This document shows, piece by piece, positions 16,652 through 25,538 of a stretch of DNA of 64,000 bases; position 1 is the first letter of the stretch, and the number at the start of each line of letters is the position of its first letter. The stretch is from positions 124,001 to 188,000 of the forward strand of contig NZ_JAPFQA010000001.1 in assembly GCF_027563465.1 (NCBI RefSeq). The letters run 5' to 3'. The position numbers were made by a program, and so were the translations under genes. This DNA is from Mesorhizobium qingshengii (GTDB taxonomy: Bacteria > Pseudomonadota > Alphaproteobacteria > Rhizobiales > Rhizobiaceae). The notes under the pieces are model-generated. The model did no database searches, was not told the DNA's origin, and saw only the letters and a list, made by a program, of their open reading frames with translations.

Positions 16652-19234
16652 CTACCCGCCGAGCCGGAAATACTTGGCCGTGGCTGAGAACTGGGATCCG
16701 TCGGTCTCGATCTCCTCGAGTATTTTGGGCAGCAGCACCGAGGCTGGCGTGGGGGTGGAGAACGCGGCCGCCTGAATATCCTGGGGGCCCGTGATCACCA
16801 TTATGATCTGCGGCACGGCCTTGCCAGTGGCCTTGTCGGCGGCGCCAAGACCAATCGGGATGCTGAAGGTGGCCTTGTCCGATTGTGCGACGATGCGGTC
16901 GTCGAGATTGAACACCATGCCTTTGTGATCGATCAGCAGCACGCTGGAAATGAGCCCGCCACGCGTCACCAGCGTGCCGCTGATCGGCGTACCGTTCGGC
17001 ACCGATGTCCGGTCGAGGACAAGCTGCGGCTTGTCGGCCGCGGTCTGCCCCAGAAAGCGCAGGAAGTTGGTGACCTCGCATTGGCTTGGCTCGATGAGGC
17101 GGACACTGATGTCCGGCTCGACATGGAATTTTGCTTGGAAGTCGCCCAGCATGCGCTCGAATGGTTGGACCGCCGTTCCAAATCCTTCGATCGCGGCGGC
17201 CTTGTCGGTTGCCGACGTCATGGTCGCATAGAAGCAGTCGCCGCCGCCGAAGTCGCGGACCCAGGAGACCCGTTGCGCGATGTCGTCGACGACCGGGGGA
17301 ATCTCTGGTTTGGGCACGTTCAACGCGACGACGGGTTGGTCCGGTTGTTTGGCTGCCGGTGACACGGCCTTTTGGCTCTCGGCGTTCGCGACATCCGTCT
17401 GGCTTGCAGCGGGTTTGGGTGCCGGCACGGCCGCCTTGGGCGCCGCAGGCTGGCTGATCTGTGGTTGTGGTTCGGGTTTTTGGCTGTCCACAACCACTGG
17501 CTGGGCCGGCGGCGGCGTTGAGGCCTTCCCGGCGGCTGGCGGGGCTGGAGCGGCCGTCTCAGGCGCCGGAGCCGATTTGGCCACCGTGTCCGGCTGGATT
17601 GCCGGCGATGCCTTTTCGGGTGGCTGCGCGTCGGTTGCGGATGGCTTCGGCGGTTCCTTGGTTTGCGGAAGGACTGGGGGCTTCGCCGGCTCCGGCGCTT
17701 GCACTGCCTTGGCATCTGCCTGGCTTCCAGCCGGGGGCGCGCTCGCCTCTGTTTGCGGTTGCGCTTCCGTTGCCGGCGGCTTCGGGGGTTCCTTGGCCTG
17801 CGAAGGGACTTCGGCGGGCTTGGCCGGCTGTTGCTTTTGAGCCGCCGCGGCATCTGGCTGATTGTCGGCTGGCGGCGCGACGGCTTCCGTTTTCGGCTGT
17901 GCGGGTGGAACTGCCTTTGCCGGCTCAGGGACGTTCGCGAGATTGCCCGTGGGAGCCGGCTTCGACGTTTCCGGTGCAGACTTTGAGGGTTCCGGCGCGG
18001 AAAGCGATATCTTGCCGGCAGTCGGCGTCGCAGGCGTCATGAAGCCGCTCAGATAAAGGCCGGCACCTGAGGCGACAGCCAGCGTCGCCAAAGCAGCGAT
18101 CGCGATGGTTCGGGCCTTTGTGGGTTTTCCAGGCGCATCCGCCGTGACCGCGCGGGGAGGGACGGCGACGGGCGAAGGCCGCGGTTCGGACAAATGCGCG
18201 GGCCGCACATGCTGGACGAAGCGTTGCCCACCTGGACCCGTTGCTGTTGCGGCATCGTGCCCTTCGACACTGGATGGCTGCGTCTGGATCCTGGAATCAG
18301 GCGCAAGCGTTTCCCCGGTTCGCGGCAAAGCCGGCCGTTCGCGGGGTGTCCTGGATGTCGGCGGCGTTGTTGCTTCGTCCTCGTCACGCGTCATCCTGGC
18401 GATTTCCGCCATGCTGACCGGCCGGTCTCGCGGATCCGGTTGCAGCATGGCTTCAACAATGCCACGAAAATCATCGTCGATGCCGGAGAGATCAGGCACG
18501 GTCCGGCGCTTTTCGATGATCTCGTACTGTGACCCGCTCATGTCGATCGGCTTCCCGCGCAGAGCGGCAGCCAGCACCAGCCCAAGGCTGTAGATGTCGG
18601 ACTGTTCACTGACGTCGCCGCTGTACAGCCCGAGCTGTTCGGGTGAAACGTAGTTGTACTTTCCCGCGAACTTTCCGCCGATCAGCGTCTCCCCGCCTAC
18701 GGTCGCCGATCGCGCGATACCGAAATCGATGATCTTTGCGCGGTCGACCCGGCCTCCTGGCAGGATGATGTTGTCCGGCGAGAGGTCGCGATGGATTGCT
18801 CCCGCCTGATGCACGGCGCTCAGGCCGGACGCGAGGCGATGGCACAGCTTGCGCACCTCTTCCGTCGGCATCGGGCCGCGCCGCATGATGTCGAACAGCG
18901 ACTCGCCGTCGACGAATTCCATGGCAAGGTAGGGACGGCCGATCCCGGGATCGATCGTGAAGACGTGGTATCGCACGACCGCGTCGTGCGACAGGTGGTT
19001 GAGGATCGAGGCCTCCTTGCGGAACAAGGACAAGATCGTCTGGTCACGGGCAAACTCGGGCAGCACGATCTTGATCGCGACGTGGTCGCCGGTCTGGATG
19101 TTGTGGCCACGGTAGACCTCGCCCATGCCGCCGAATGCGATCCGCTCGTCAAGTTCGTAGATGCCACTGAGCTGCGTGCCTACGGCGGTGTTGGCCACAT
19201 GCGGCGATATTCGCGTCTTGTCGTCGGCGCTCAT
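16652..19234 (-). CDS. ppkA: PpkA-like serine/threonine kinase of the T6SS with periplasmic C-terminal domain
   Basis: 860 residues. The kinase domain (about 27-285) has all key residues: glycine loop IAFGGMGEVY, Lys55 in VAIK, catalytic Asp150 in HRDLSPDN and D170FG. One membrane segment (about 376-398) follows, then a long Pro/Ala/Gln/Lys linker (400-650) containing a tandem duplication, and a periplasmic C-terminal domain (about 655-860). That end is similar in layout to PpkA, in which the outside domain senses a signal and the kinase phosphorylates an FHA protein to switch on T6SS assembly. It lies 5 bases after pppA and is probably counteracted by it. Confidence 0.85.
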   Translation of the reverse strand: MSADDKTRISPHVANTAVGTQLSGIYELDERIAFGGMGEVYRGHNIQTGDHVAIKIVLPEFARDQTILSLFRKEASILNHLSHDAVVRYHVFTIDPGIGRPYLAMEFVDGESLFDIMRRGPMPTEEVRKLCHRLASGLSAVHQAGAIHRDLSPDNIILPGGRVDRAKIIDFGIARSATVGGETLIGGKFAGKYNYVSPEQLGLYSGDVSEQSDIYSLGLVLAAALRGKPIDMSGSQYEIIEKRRTVPDLSGIDDDFRGIVEAMLQPDPRDRPVSMAEIARMTRDEDEATTPPTSRTPRERPALPRTGETLAPDSRIQTQPSSVEGHDAATATGPGGQRFVQHVRPAHLSEPRPSPVAVPPRAVTADAPGKPTKARTIAIAALATLAVASGAGLYLSGFMTPATPTAGKISLSAPEPSKSAPETSKPAPTGNLANVPEPAKAVPPAQPKTEAVAPPADNQPDAAAAQKQQPAKPAEVPSQAKEPPKPPATEAQPQTEASAPPAGSQADAKAVQAPEPAKPPVLPQTKEPPKPSATDAQPPEKASPAIQPDTVAKSAPAPETAAPAPPAAGKASTPPPAQPVVVDSQKPEPQPQISQPAAPKAAVPAPKPAASQTDVANAESQKAVSPAAKQPDQPVVALNVPKPEIPPVVDDIAQRVSWVRDFGGGDCFYATMTSATDKAAAIEGFGTAVQPFERMLGDFQAKFHVEPDISVRLIEPSQCEVTNFLRFLGQTAADKPQLVLDRTSVPNGTPISGTLVTRGGLISSVLLIDHKGMVFNLDDRIVAQSDKATFSIPIGLGAADKATGKAVPQIIMVITGPQDIQAAAFSTPTPASVLLPKILEEIETDGSQFSATAKYFRLGG
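17606..17875 (-). repeat. Tandem duplication in the PpkA linker
   Basis: PpkA residues about 454-498 and 500-543 are two copies of one Pro/Ala-rich unit of about 44 residues. Both contain PPA-x2-Q-x-DA near the start, PAKP in the middle and KEPPKP-x-AT-x-AQP near the end. The copies have diverged, so the duplication is not recent. It lengthens the linker between the membrane segment and the periplasmic sensor domain. Confidence 0.7.
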
Positions 19235-19239
19235 CAGCC

Positions 19240-20013
19240 TCAGCCCTCCGCTCTGGACAGATCGGGGTGGACCGATCGTCCATTGCGCCCGTCTACGATC
19301 TTCACCAGCACAATGGTGACATTGTCTGTTCCGCCCCGCGCCAGCACTGTTTCCAGGAGATTTTCACACGCTGCCTGAGGCGTTGCCGACACCACCGCCG
19401 CCTCGATCTCCGCATCGGTGACATGCGCCGTCAGCCCATCGGTACTCAACACAAAAATGTCTCCCGGCATGAGTTCGCCTTGCTGGAAGTCGATGACGAA
19501 TTCGTCGCTGACGCCGACCGCATGCGTGATGACGTTGCGGCGCGGCCAGGTGAGCGCTTCGGCCGCGCTGATCATGCCTCGATCGAGGAGTTCCTGCACT
19601 TCGGTGTGGTCTTTCGAGATCTGCGAGATCGAGGCGTTGCGGATCAGATAGACCCGGCTGTCTCCCGCCCACAGGCAGGCAAACCGTCCGTCCATAGCCA
19701 ACAGGGCGGCGACGGTGGAGCCGATGGTTATGCCGCGTGACTCGGATATCCTGCGGATCTCGGCATTGGCCCGGCTCAGCCTGTCCTCGAAACGCGCCCG
19801 CAGATCCGGAGCGGAACTTGCGATGCCGATCGTCGCCAGATGGTCGACAATGCTGGCTGAGGCGACTTCTCCGGCGTCATGCCCGCCCATTCCGTCGGCC
19901 ACCACCCAAAGGCCGGTTCGTGGCTCGACCAGATAGTTGTCTTCATTGTGCTCGCGGACACAGCCTTTGTGGCTCACTCCGAAGCTCTCAAAGGGAAGGG
20001 CGACATCGTTCAA
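19240..20013 (-). CDS. pppA: PppA-like PP2C protein phosphatase of the T6SS
   Basis: 257 residues of the PPM/PP2C family. Metal-binding motifs are present: VADGMGGH (Asp40 onward), CLWAGDSRVYL, LSTDGLT and GGTDNVTIVLV. It starts at TTG 20013, which overlaps the stop of the preceding 53-codon ORF (TTGA), so it is probably translated by coupling. In systems such as Pseudomonas H1-T6SS, PppA removes the phosphate that PpkA puts on the FHA protein and thereby switches secretion off. Its position next to ppkA and in the same operon as an FHA protein supports that role. Confidence 0.88.
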   Translation of the reverse strand: MNDVALPFESFGVSHKGCVREHNEDNYLVEPRTGLWVVADGMGGHDAGEVASASIVDHLATIGIASSAPDLRARFEDRLSRANAEIRRISESRGITIGSTVAALLAMDGRFACLWAGDSRVYLIRNASISQISKDHTEVQELLDRGMISAAEALTWPRRNVITHAVGVSDEFVIDFQQGELMPGDIFVLSTDGLTAHVTDAEIEAAVVSATPQAACENLLETVLARGGTDNVTIVLVKIVDGRNGRSVHPDLSRAEG

Positions 20014-20171
20014 TTTGCCACCAAGCGCTTCTCAAGCGCCCTCTGCGGCGCACCGCCGCGCGCCCGCTCGAGCCACTTTGCCACAGGCTCGAACATTAGA
20101 GTATCGAAATCAGGGTCTGGGCGCCTGGGGCCTGCGGATAGCCTCATCAGACGGAAAAGCTCGCGGGTCAT
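20010..20171 (-). CDS. Short ORF of 53 codons wedged between tssM and pppA
   Basis: The ATG at 20171 comes one base after the TssM stop, and the TGA at 20012-20010 overlaps the TTG start of pppA. The protein is basic and probably helical: it begins MTRELFRLMRLSAGPRRP and ends RALEKRLVAN, with no Cys, signal peptide or membrane segment. I recognise no family. Being joined end to end with both neighbours argues that it is translated, either as a real small T6SS accessory protein or merely as a coupling leader for pppA. It is too short for statistical support alone. Confidence 0.5.
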   Translation of the reverse strand: MTRELFRLMRLSAGPRRPDPDFDTLMFEPVAKWLERARGGAPQRALEKRLVAN

Positions 20172-20172
20172 C

Positions 20173-23100
20173 TCAAAATGCCTTCGGACAGCTGAAGCCG
20201 GAAAGCGCCGGGAGGGAGAAGGGGCTGGGGCTGGAACCGGTCTGGATCGTGTAGGTAACGTCGCGTCCGCCGATCAGGAAGCGCGCGGTCACATTGCTGT
20301 CGCTGCTGGTGATGGTCGCCTTGTCGAGCAGCCGCTTCAGCGCCCACGGCCCTTCGAACCTGATGGTGGATTCGCGGCCAGGCATCTCCGGCGTCAAGCT
20401 CAGACTGGCGGACCCCGAGGACGTGCCGCTCGGCCAGGTCACGGTGCTTGGCGCGTTGCCCGCCTGGTTGCTCTGGACGGTCTGACCATCGACATCGAGC
20501 ACCGCCGCATCGGCATCGCCATGCAGTGAGAACGGTGTGATGGTGAGGCTGACCGAGGGCACCGAACCACCCGATGGAAAGAAGGCGTTGCGGATTTCCG
20601 CCGCCAGCTGGAAGTCTTTCAAGGTCGATTTCGACAAGTCGCGTCCAAAGCGCGCATCCTGTTTCCAGCTCCAGTCCTGGCCGGTCATATCGATCAGCGA
20701 TGCGAGATTTTGTGCGAAGAACCGGTCCATCAGTCCGCCCGGAGCGAACAATTTCCCGAAATCCGCCATCGCGATATCCTCGGTGCCATTGCCGGCGAAA
20801 GGATAACGGCCGTTGACCGCCGCCTCGCAAGGAGCAGTGACCGCCTGGTCAAGCATCTGGTTCAAATTCGCCACCGAAGTTTCGGTGACGTTGCCTTCGA
20901 ACTCGTCCGCCGTCGCATTGACCATTCTGGCCAGTTGCTTGGGCAGGCGCGAGACGTTGGCGCGAAGGGTGGCTATCTGGAGCTGCAGATTTGCGTTGAC
21001 GCGTTCAGTCTGCGAAGGCACGTCCGTCGCCAGCTGCAGGCTCTGGTAGATGTCGCGGAAATTCTGGGTCAAGGCATCGATCGGACGGTGCCCGGCGGGA
21101 CCGTTCACCAGAGCCTGGAACGACCTGAACTGCGCTTCGATGTTGGCCCCGGGATTCTGGTTCTGTGAGCTTGCGGACCCTGTGCCGGCTCGGCTTTGCG
21201 ACTTTCCAGTGGCAGTTTGAATGCCGATGCGAGCCAGCCCCCTGGCCATGTTCGCGGCGTCCTGTGATTGGCTTTGACCCGCTCCCGCTTCCGCCCCGGT
21301 GCCGGAAGCGGGGTCTCGCGTCAGAGCCGTCTCGCTGGCGATCGCCGTGAACAGCTGTTCGATCGGCGAGGTTGGCGCGGCGGCGGCGGAAAGCGCGATG
21401 TAGTGCGGCTTGTCCGTCAGCATCGCTTTGAATTTCAGCTGGTCGAGAACGCTGTTCCACGCCGTTGCGAACTCCTTCCCATAGCGATCGAGAAGTTCGG
21501 GACCGAGCTTGAGCAACGCCTGATCGATGCCGCCTTGCTCGCCGCCGCCGCCGAGGACCCACTGGTCGTCGACGAGCGTCTGCGCAATGCGCGAGAGTTG
21601 TCCGAGATAGAAGTTATTGAAGCCGGCATAGGTGTAGATGCCGGGAACACGAAGGCCCGACAGATCGCCGCCATCGACACGCTCGAACAGCAGTTGCGCT
21701 TCCGGGCCGCCTTTCAGCGAAACGGAAAAATCGTCCAGTGCCGCCGCGTATGCGGCAGATTTGATCAATGCGGAGGCACGGTCGGCAAGGCTCATGCGCC
21801 CGAGCGAGCGTTGAGCGGCTTCGACAAGCGGCTGGTTCAGCTCAAAGACCGGATCATAGGCGTCGTCCAAGGCAAGCATGGCGCGCAGGTGCTTTTCGAG
21901 TTGTTCCCGTCCTTCGCGGTTGTTCTCGCCTGGATACCGGTTCTGCTCCCAATCCTGCTTCATCCAGGAAACGATCAACGCGTCGTCGACTTTTGGCGCC
22001 TTGCCACCAAGCATCAGATAGATTTTCAATGGTTCGTAGAGCGCGACGGGATCAGCCATCCTGGCCTGGATCGTCCGCTCGGCCTGGATCAGCAGGCGCG
22101 ATCGGAACATTCGTTCCAGCGCTTGCCGATAGGCCGTCCTGGATGCCGAAAGAAGTCTCTCCCGCTGACTGAGGCCGAACGTCTCCTCGATCGGTGTCGG
22201 CAAGTCGCTGGTCTCGAACCCGGCCGGCAGATCGCGCAACTGGTCGAGCGGGCCAATGACGTTTTCGAGGTCGACATCGGTGACCTCGCTGCTTTCGAGC
22301 AGCGCGCCCGCCGTCTCGCGATACTGGCCCATGGCCTGCGTGGTGGAGGCGATCAGCGACCTGTTGGTCGTGAAGCTCAGCGCCAGGGTGCCCAGGGCCG
22401 CCGCGGCGATCAACGCGATGGCGCAGAGCCCCCCAAATCTGGCGATCGCCGCACGTCTTGCAGCCGATTTGTCGTACGAAACCCATCCGGATTCAGCAAA
22501 GATGACGCCCGTCAACAGATCATGCAAAAAGAAACTCTTGCCGGTTCCGGAAAGATGGGCGCTGGTATTGCTGCCGAAGCTGCGGCCGATCGCGCCCAAC
22601 ACCTGATCGATTGGCGTTCCCTCTTGCGTCCCTGACGAGAAATAGAGTCCACGCAGGCTGACATTCACCTGGCTGCGGGTCGGATCGAACAGGCTGGCGA
22701 TAAAATTCGTAACTCGGCCCTTCAGCGCGCCAAACTGCGCCGGAAAGCCAAAGACGGATATGCGCGCGACCGGATCAGCCTCTTCCTGAAGGCGGTCAGG
22801 CATTTCCTCCACCAGGCGTCTTGCCAGCGCATCGAATTCGGCAGGGGCCTCGGCGGCCATGTTCTTGTTGCGATCCGTGGTCTGGAATGTCGCGCCCCAG
22901 ACCTTGCGCCGGCGTGGCTCGTCGAAACCGCCGAAATAATCCATGAACCCGGAAACGAGATCGGCCTTGGTGAAAAGCAGGTACACCGGGAACTGGATTT
23001 TCAGCGTCTCGTGGATTTCCCGCAGGCGACTGCGTATCTCGACGACGTGGGCGTCAAGCTGCTGATCGTCGAGGCCGATGAGATCGGCAAGGCTGATGGC

Positions 23101-23736
23101 AAGGATGACGCCGTTTATCGGTTGGCGGGTGCGGTATCTCTTGAGCAGCGACAAGAAGGCGAGCCAGCTCTTCTTGTCGCTTTCAGCATTGGAATCCTGC
23201 GTCGTGTAACGTCCGGCGGTGTCGATCAGCACGGCCTCGTCGGTGAACCACCAGTCGCAGGAGCGTGTTCCGCCAACGCCAGCCACAGGTTGGGCGTCCC
23301 CCGAACCGGCCAGCGGAAAATTCAGACCCGAATTGACCAGTGCCGTTGTCTTGCCTGCGCCTGGCGGACCGATGACGATGTACCACGGTATCTCATAGAG
23401 AAAGTTGCGCTTGCCGCTCGACCGCTTGAGCGCAGCGATGGCCTCGTTCATGCGGGCTTCGAGCACCCGCGAGTCATCATCCCGGTCGTCGGTGTGCGCA
23501 ACGACAGTTTCGAGCTCTTTTTGTGCCTTTCTCGCTTGCCAGAAACGCAGCCCGTAGAAGAGCGCCAGCGTCGACACGATGACGCCAATGATTGTCGCGC
23601 GCAGCCAGACAGGTCCGAGAGGACGGGTGTCGGCGAAGCGAACCAACGGTCCCGCAAACCACACTGCCGCCGCGAAACCGGCCAGCGCGGTCACGCTGAA
23701 TATCCGCAGCGGCCAACGCGTCATGGGCGCTTCCAA
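20173..23736 (-). CDS. tssM: TssM (IcmF) inner-membrane T6SS protein, second copy, with PpkA/PppA operon
   Basis: 1187 residues. Two N-terminal membrane segments (about 12-29 and 46-64) precede a cytoplasmic ATPase-like domain with Walker A GPPGAGKT (123-130). A third membrane segment near residue 430 (LCAIALIAAAALGTLAL) leads to the large periplasmic part, including the IcmF-related and C-terminal beta domains (SLTITPFSLHGDADAAVLDV, VTWPSG). TssM spans the envelope and joins TssL inside to the TssJ lipoprotein outside. It is one of two TssM genes in the window (the other at 35257-38793); the two diverge strongly outside the NTPase core. It lies 10 bases after its tssL. Confidence 0.92.
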   Translation of the reverse strand: MEAPMTRWPLRIFSVTALAGFAAAVWFAGPLVRFADTRPLGPVWLRATIIGVIVSTLALFYGLRFWQARKAQKELETVVAHTDDRDDDSRVLEARMNEAIAALKRSSGKRNFLYEIPWYIVIGPPGAGKTTALVNSGLNFPLAGSGDAQPVAGVGGTRSCDWWFTDEAVLIDTAGRYTTQDSNAESDKKSWLAFLSLLKRYRTRQPINGVILAISLADLIGLDDQQLDAHVVEIRSRLREIHETLKIQFPVYLLFTKADLVSGFMDYFGGFDEPRRRKVWGATFQTTDRNKNMAAEAPAEFDALARRLVEEMPDRLQEEADPVARISVFGFPAQFGALKGRVTNFIASLFDPTRSQVNVSLRGLYFSSGTQEGTPIDQVLGAIGRSFGSNTSAHLSGTGKSFFLHDLLTGVIFAESGWVSYDKSAARRAAIARFGGLCAIALIAAAALGTLALSFTTNRSLIASTTQAMGQYRETAGALLESSEVTDVDLENVIGPLDQLRDLPAGFETSDLPTPIEETFGLSQRERLLSASRTAYRQALERMFRSRLLIQAERTIQARMADPVALYEPLKIYLMLGGKAPKVDDALIVSWMKQDWEQNRYPGENNREGREQLEKHLRAMLALDDAYDPVFELNQPLVEAAQRSLGRMSLADRASALIKSAAYAAALDDFSVSLKGGPEAQLLFERVDGGDLSGLRVPGIYTYAGFNNFYLGQLSRIAQTLVDDQWVLGGGGEQGGIDQALLKLGPELLDRYGKEFATAWNSVLDQLKFKAMLTDKPHYIALSAAAAPTSPIEQLFTAIASETALTRDPASGTGAEAGAGQSQSQDAANMARGLARIGIQTATGKSQSRAGTGSASSQNQNPGANIEAQFRSFQALVNGPAGHRPIDALTQNFRDIYQSLQLATDVPSQTERVNANLQLQIATLRANVSRLPKQLARMVNATADEFEGNVTETSVANLNQMLDQAVTAPCEAAVNGRYPFAGNGTEDIAMADFGKLFAPGGLMDRFFAQNLASLIDMTGQDWSWKQDARFGRDLSKSTLKDFQLAAEIRNAFFPSGGSVPSVSLTITPFSLHGDADAAVLDVDGQTVQSNQAGNAPSTVTWPSGTSSGSASLSLTPEMPGRESTIRFEGPWALKRLLDKATITSSDSNVTARFLIGGRDVTYTIQTGSSPSPFSLPALSGFSCPKAF

Positions 23737-23746
23737 CAGGCCGTGC

Positions 23747-25243
23747 TCACAATGTCTCCTCCCTGGGGATCATCACATCGACACGGCGGTTCCTGGCGCG
23801 GCCCTCTGGCGTCGCATTGTCGGCGATCGGTTCGTCCTCGCCCTTGCCATCGACCGTCAGTCGCGAGGGATCGCTGAATTTGGGTGCCATCAACGCTTCG
23901 ACAGCCTTCGCCCTGGCGACGGAAAGATCGAAGTTGGACTTGAACGGGCTCGATTTTCGCGGCTTCACATTGTCCGTATGGCCGACGATCCTGATTGGTC
24001 CGCGCTCGGGTTCCAGGGCTGCGGCTATATCAGCGGCAATGGGCTGGAATTCCGGCTTCGCCTCGGCCTTGCCGGACTGGAACAGCAGGAGATTGTTGAT
24101 TTCCACCACGATGAAGTCGCCTTTCGTGCCGATGGTCAGCCCGCCGCCTTCGACGTCCTTGGCCAGTGCCGAGCGGATGCGATCGATCTGCGTGGTTGTG
24201 GCGGCAGGTGGGGCGACTTTCGCCGGCTCGGCCAACGGCGCTACGCTGGCGTGCTCGATAGCGACTGGTGTCGATGGGTTGAGTGCCAGCAATTCACCGG
24301 CGGTGGCGTCGCCTTCATTGGTGATGAGGACCCGCAATGCGAAGAACGCGGCTGTCAGCAGTGCCGACGCCGCAGCTGCAACGACCCAGAGTGGCAGGCG
24401 GGCCGACGACCGCGCCATGGTCGCCGCCAGGCCCTGCCAATGCGGCGAGATGTCTTCGCCGGCACGCGCCCTGAAGTAGCGAAGCGTCTCGTAGACGTCG
24501 CGTCGAACGCGTTCGAGATTGGTGTCTTCGCGCGTCACGCCCCGGTACTGGCCCTCGAAACCCAGCGACAGGCAGGCATGCATCAGTTCGAGCAGATCGT
24601 AGTGCGCCTCCGGGCTGGCCAGTACCTTGTTCAGCGCTTCGAAGAAGCCTGTGCCGCTGGGCTCGATGTGAAAGAACTGCGACAGCATGCTGTGCCGCGC
24701 CCAGTCGTTCTTTTGTGGCCAAGGCAGGTTGCCGATGAGATCGTCGGCGGTTTCGCAGACGGCAAATTTTGCGATCCGCGCATCCTCTTCGGGAACGACT
24801 GACTTCTCCATTGTCCTGTCGAACTTCTCAATCGCGTCGGCGACATGTTCCGCCAGTGGCTCCGCCTGTCTTTCGACCGGCATAAGCCTGAGTTGCCCGA
24901 ACAGCATCAGCAAAGGTGCCGCCGCGGCGAGGATCGGGTTTGCCGCGGAGTATTTGACGCTGTCCGTGGCGCTGAGCAGGAGCGCCTGCTCGATGGCTGG
25001 CGTCGGCGCGCCGGAGGGAGAGCCGGCTCCCGTCCCCGCTCCTTGATAAATCACGGTTCCGGATGTCCAGCCCGGCGGCCGCCCGACACCAGGATCGAAC
25101 ACCGTTGAATCCTTGACCTGAAAGGATTGACCCCGGTCCGCGACAGGTGGCTGAGGAACTGGCGGCGATTTTCGTTCGCGCCGTGGATTTGCGCGAATGA
25201 CGGTCTTGCCCGCCGGACCGAAGGGATCGTCCTTCGAACTCAT
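23747..25243 (-). CDS. tssL: TssL (DotU) with C-terminal OmpA peptidoglycan-binding domain, second copy
   Basis: 498 residues. The N-terminal half is the cytoplasmic DotU domain (WARHSMLSQFFHIEP, FFEALNKVLASPEAHYDLLE, LSLGFEGQYRG). One membrane segment (LPLWVVAAAASALLTAAFFAL) follows, then a periplasmic part ending in an OmpA-like domain (IRIVGHTDNVKPRKSSPF, LSVARAKAVEAL, RARNRRVDVMI). It is an evolved TssL that should grip both the baseplate (via TssE/K/F/G) and peptidoglycan. It is partnered with the adjacent TssM and FHA genes and duplicates the TssL at 38795-40117. Confidence 0.92.
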   Translation of the reverse strand: MSSKDDPFGPAGKTVIRANPRRERKSPPVPQPPVADRGQSFQVKDSTVFDPGVGRPPGWTSGTVIYQGAGTGAGSPSGAPTPAIEQALLLSATDSVKYSAANPILAAAAPLLMLFGQLRLMPVERQAEPLAEHVADAIEKFDRTMEKSVVPEEDARIAKFAVCETADDLIGNLPWPQKNDWARHSMLSQFFHIEPSGTGFFEALNKVLASPEAHYDLLELMHACLSLGFEGQYRGVTREDTNLERVRRDVYETLRYFRARAGEDISPHWQGLAATMARSSARLPLWVVAAAASALLTAAFFALRVLITNEGDATAGELLALNPSTPVAIEHASVAPLAEPAKVAPPAATTTQIDRIRSALAKDVEGGGLTIGTKGDFIVVEINNLLLFQSGKAEAKPEFQPIAADIAAALEPERGPIRIVGHTDNVKPRKSSPFKSNFDLSVARAKAVEALMAPKFSDPSRLTVDGKGEDEPIADNATPEGRARNRRVDVMIPREETL

Positions 25244-25538
25244 CGCCGATCATCCGTGCGGGCGGTGTGCCCGCGATTGGACGAGACACGCGCAAAACGG
25301 TTTGTGGTCAGGCGAAGGAACTGCAGGCTCTGCCGACCGTGGCAGTTTCCGGAGGAAGGTTGGCCAGAAAACGCTTTCCCGCCGTAACATGACATTTGCC
25401 GCAGACCCCCAGGTCAATGAGCCTTACCCGCTTGGCGAACTGTCGTATGTGATCGTAATCTCAGAAATTGTCGATTGGAACCGGATGCCGGGGTCGAGGA
25501 GACTTTTCTTCGCCGGCTGCCGTGCCACCTTGGATCGT
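25244..25538 (-). other. Gap between the FHA gene and tssL
   Basis: 295 bases without a convincing gene on either strand, unusual inside an otherwise tightly packed operon. It could hold an internal promoter for tssL-tssM-pppA-ppkA. On the minus strand a GTGGCACGG element near 25527-25535 resembles half of a -24 box but has no matching -12 GC. Confidence 0.35.

Noticed and set aside
23579..24802. Long plus-strand open frame opposite tssL
   Set aside because: It is antisense to a well-supported TssL gene, its product is Arg/Gly-rich with no family pattern, and such frames are expected in GC-rich DNA.
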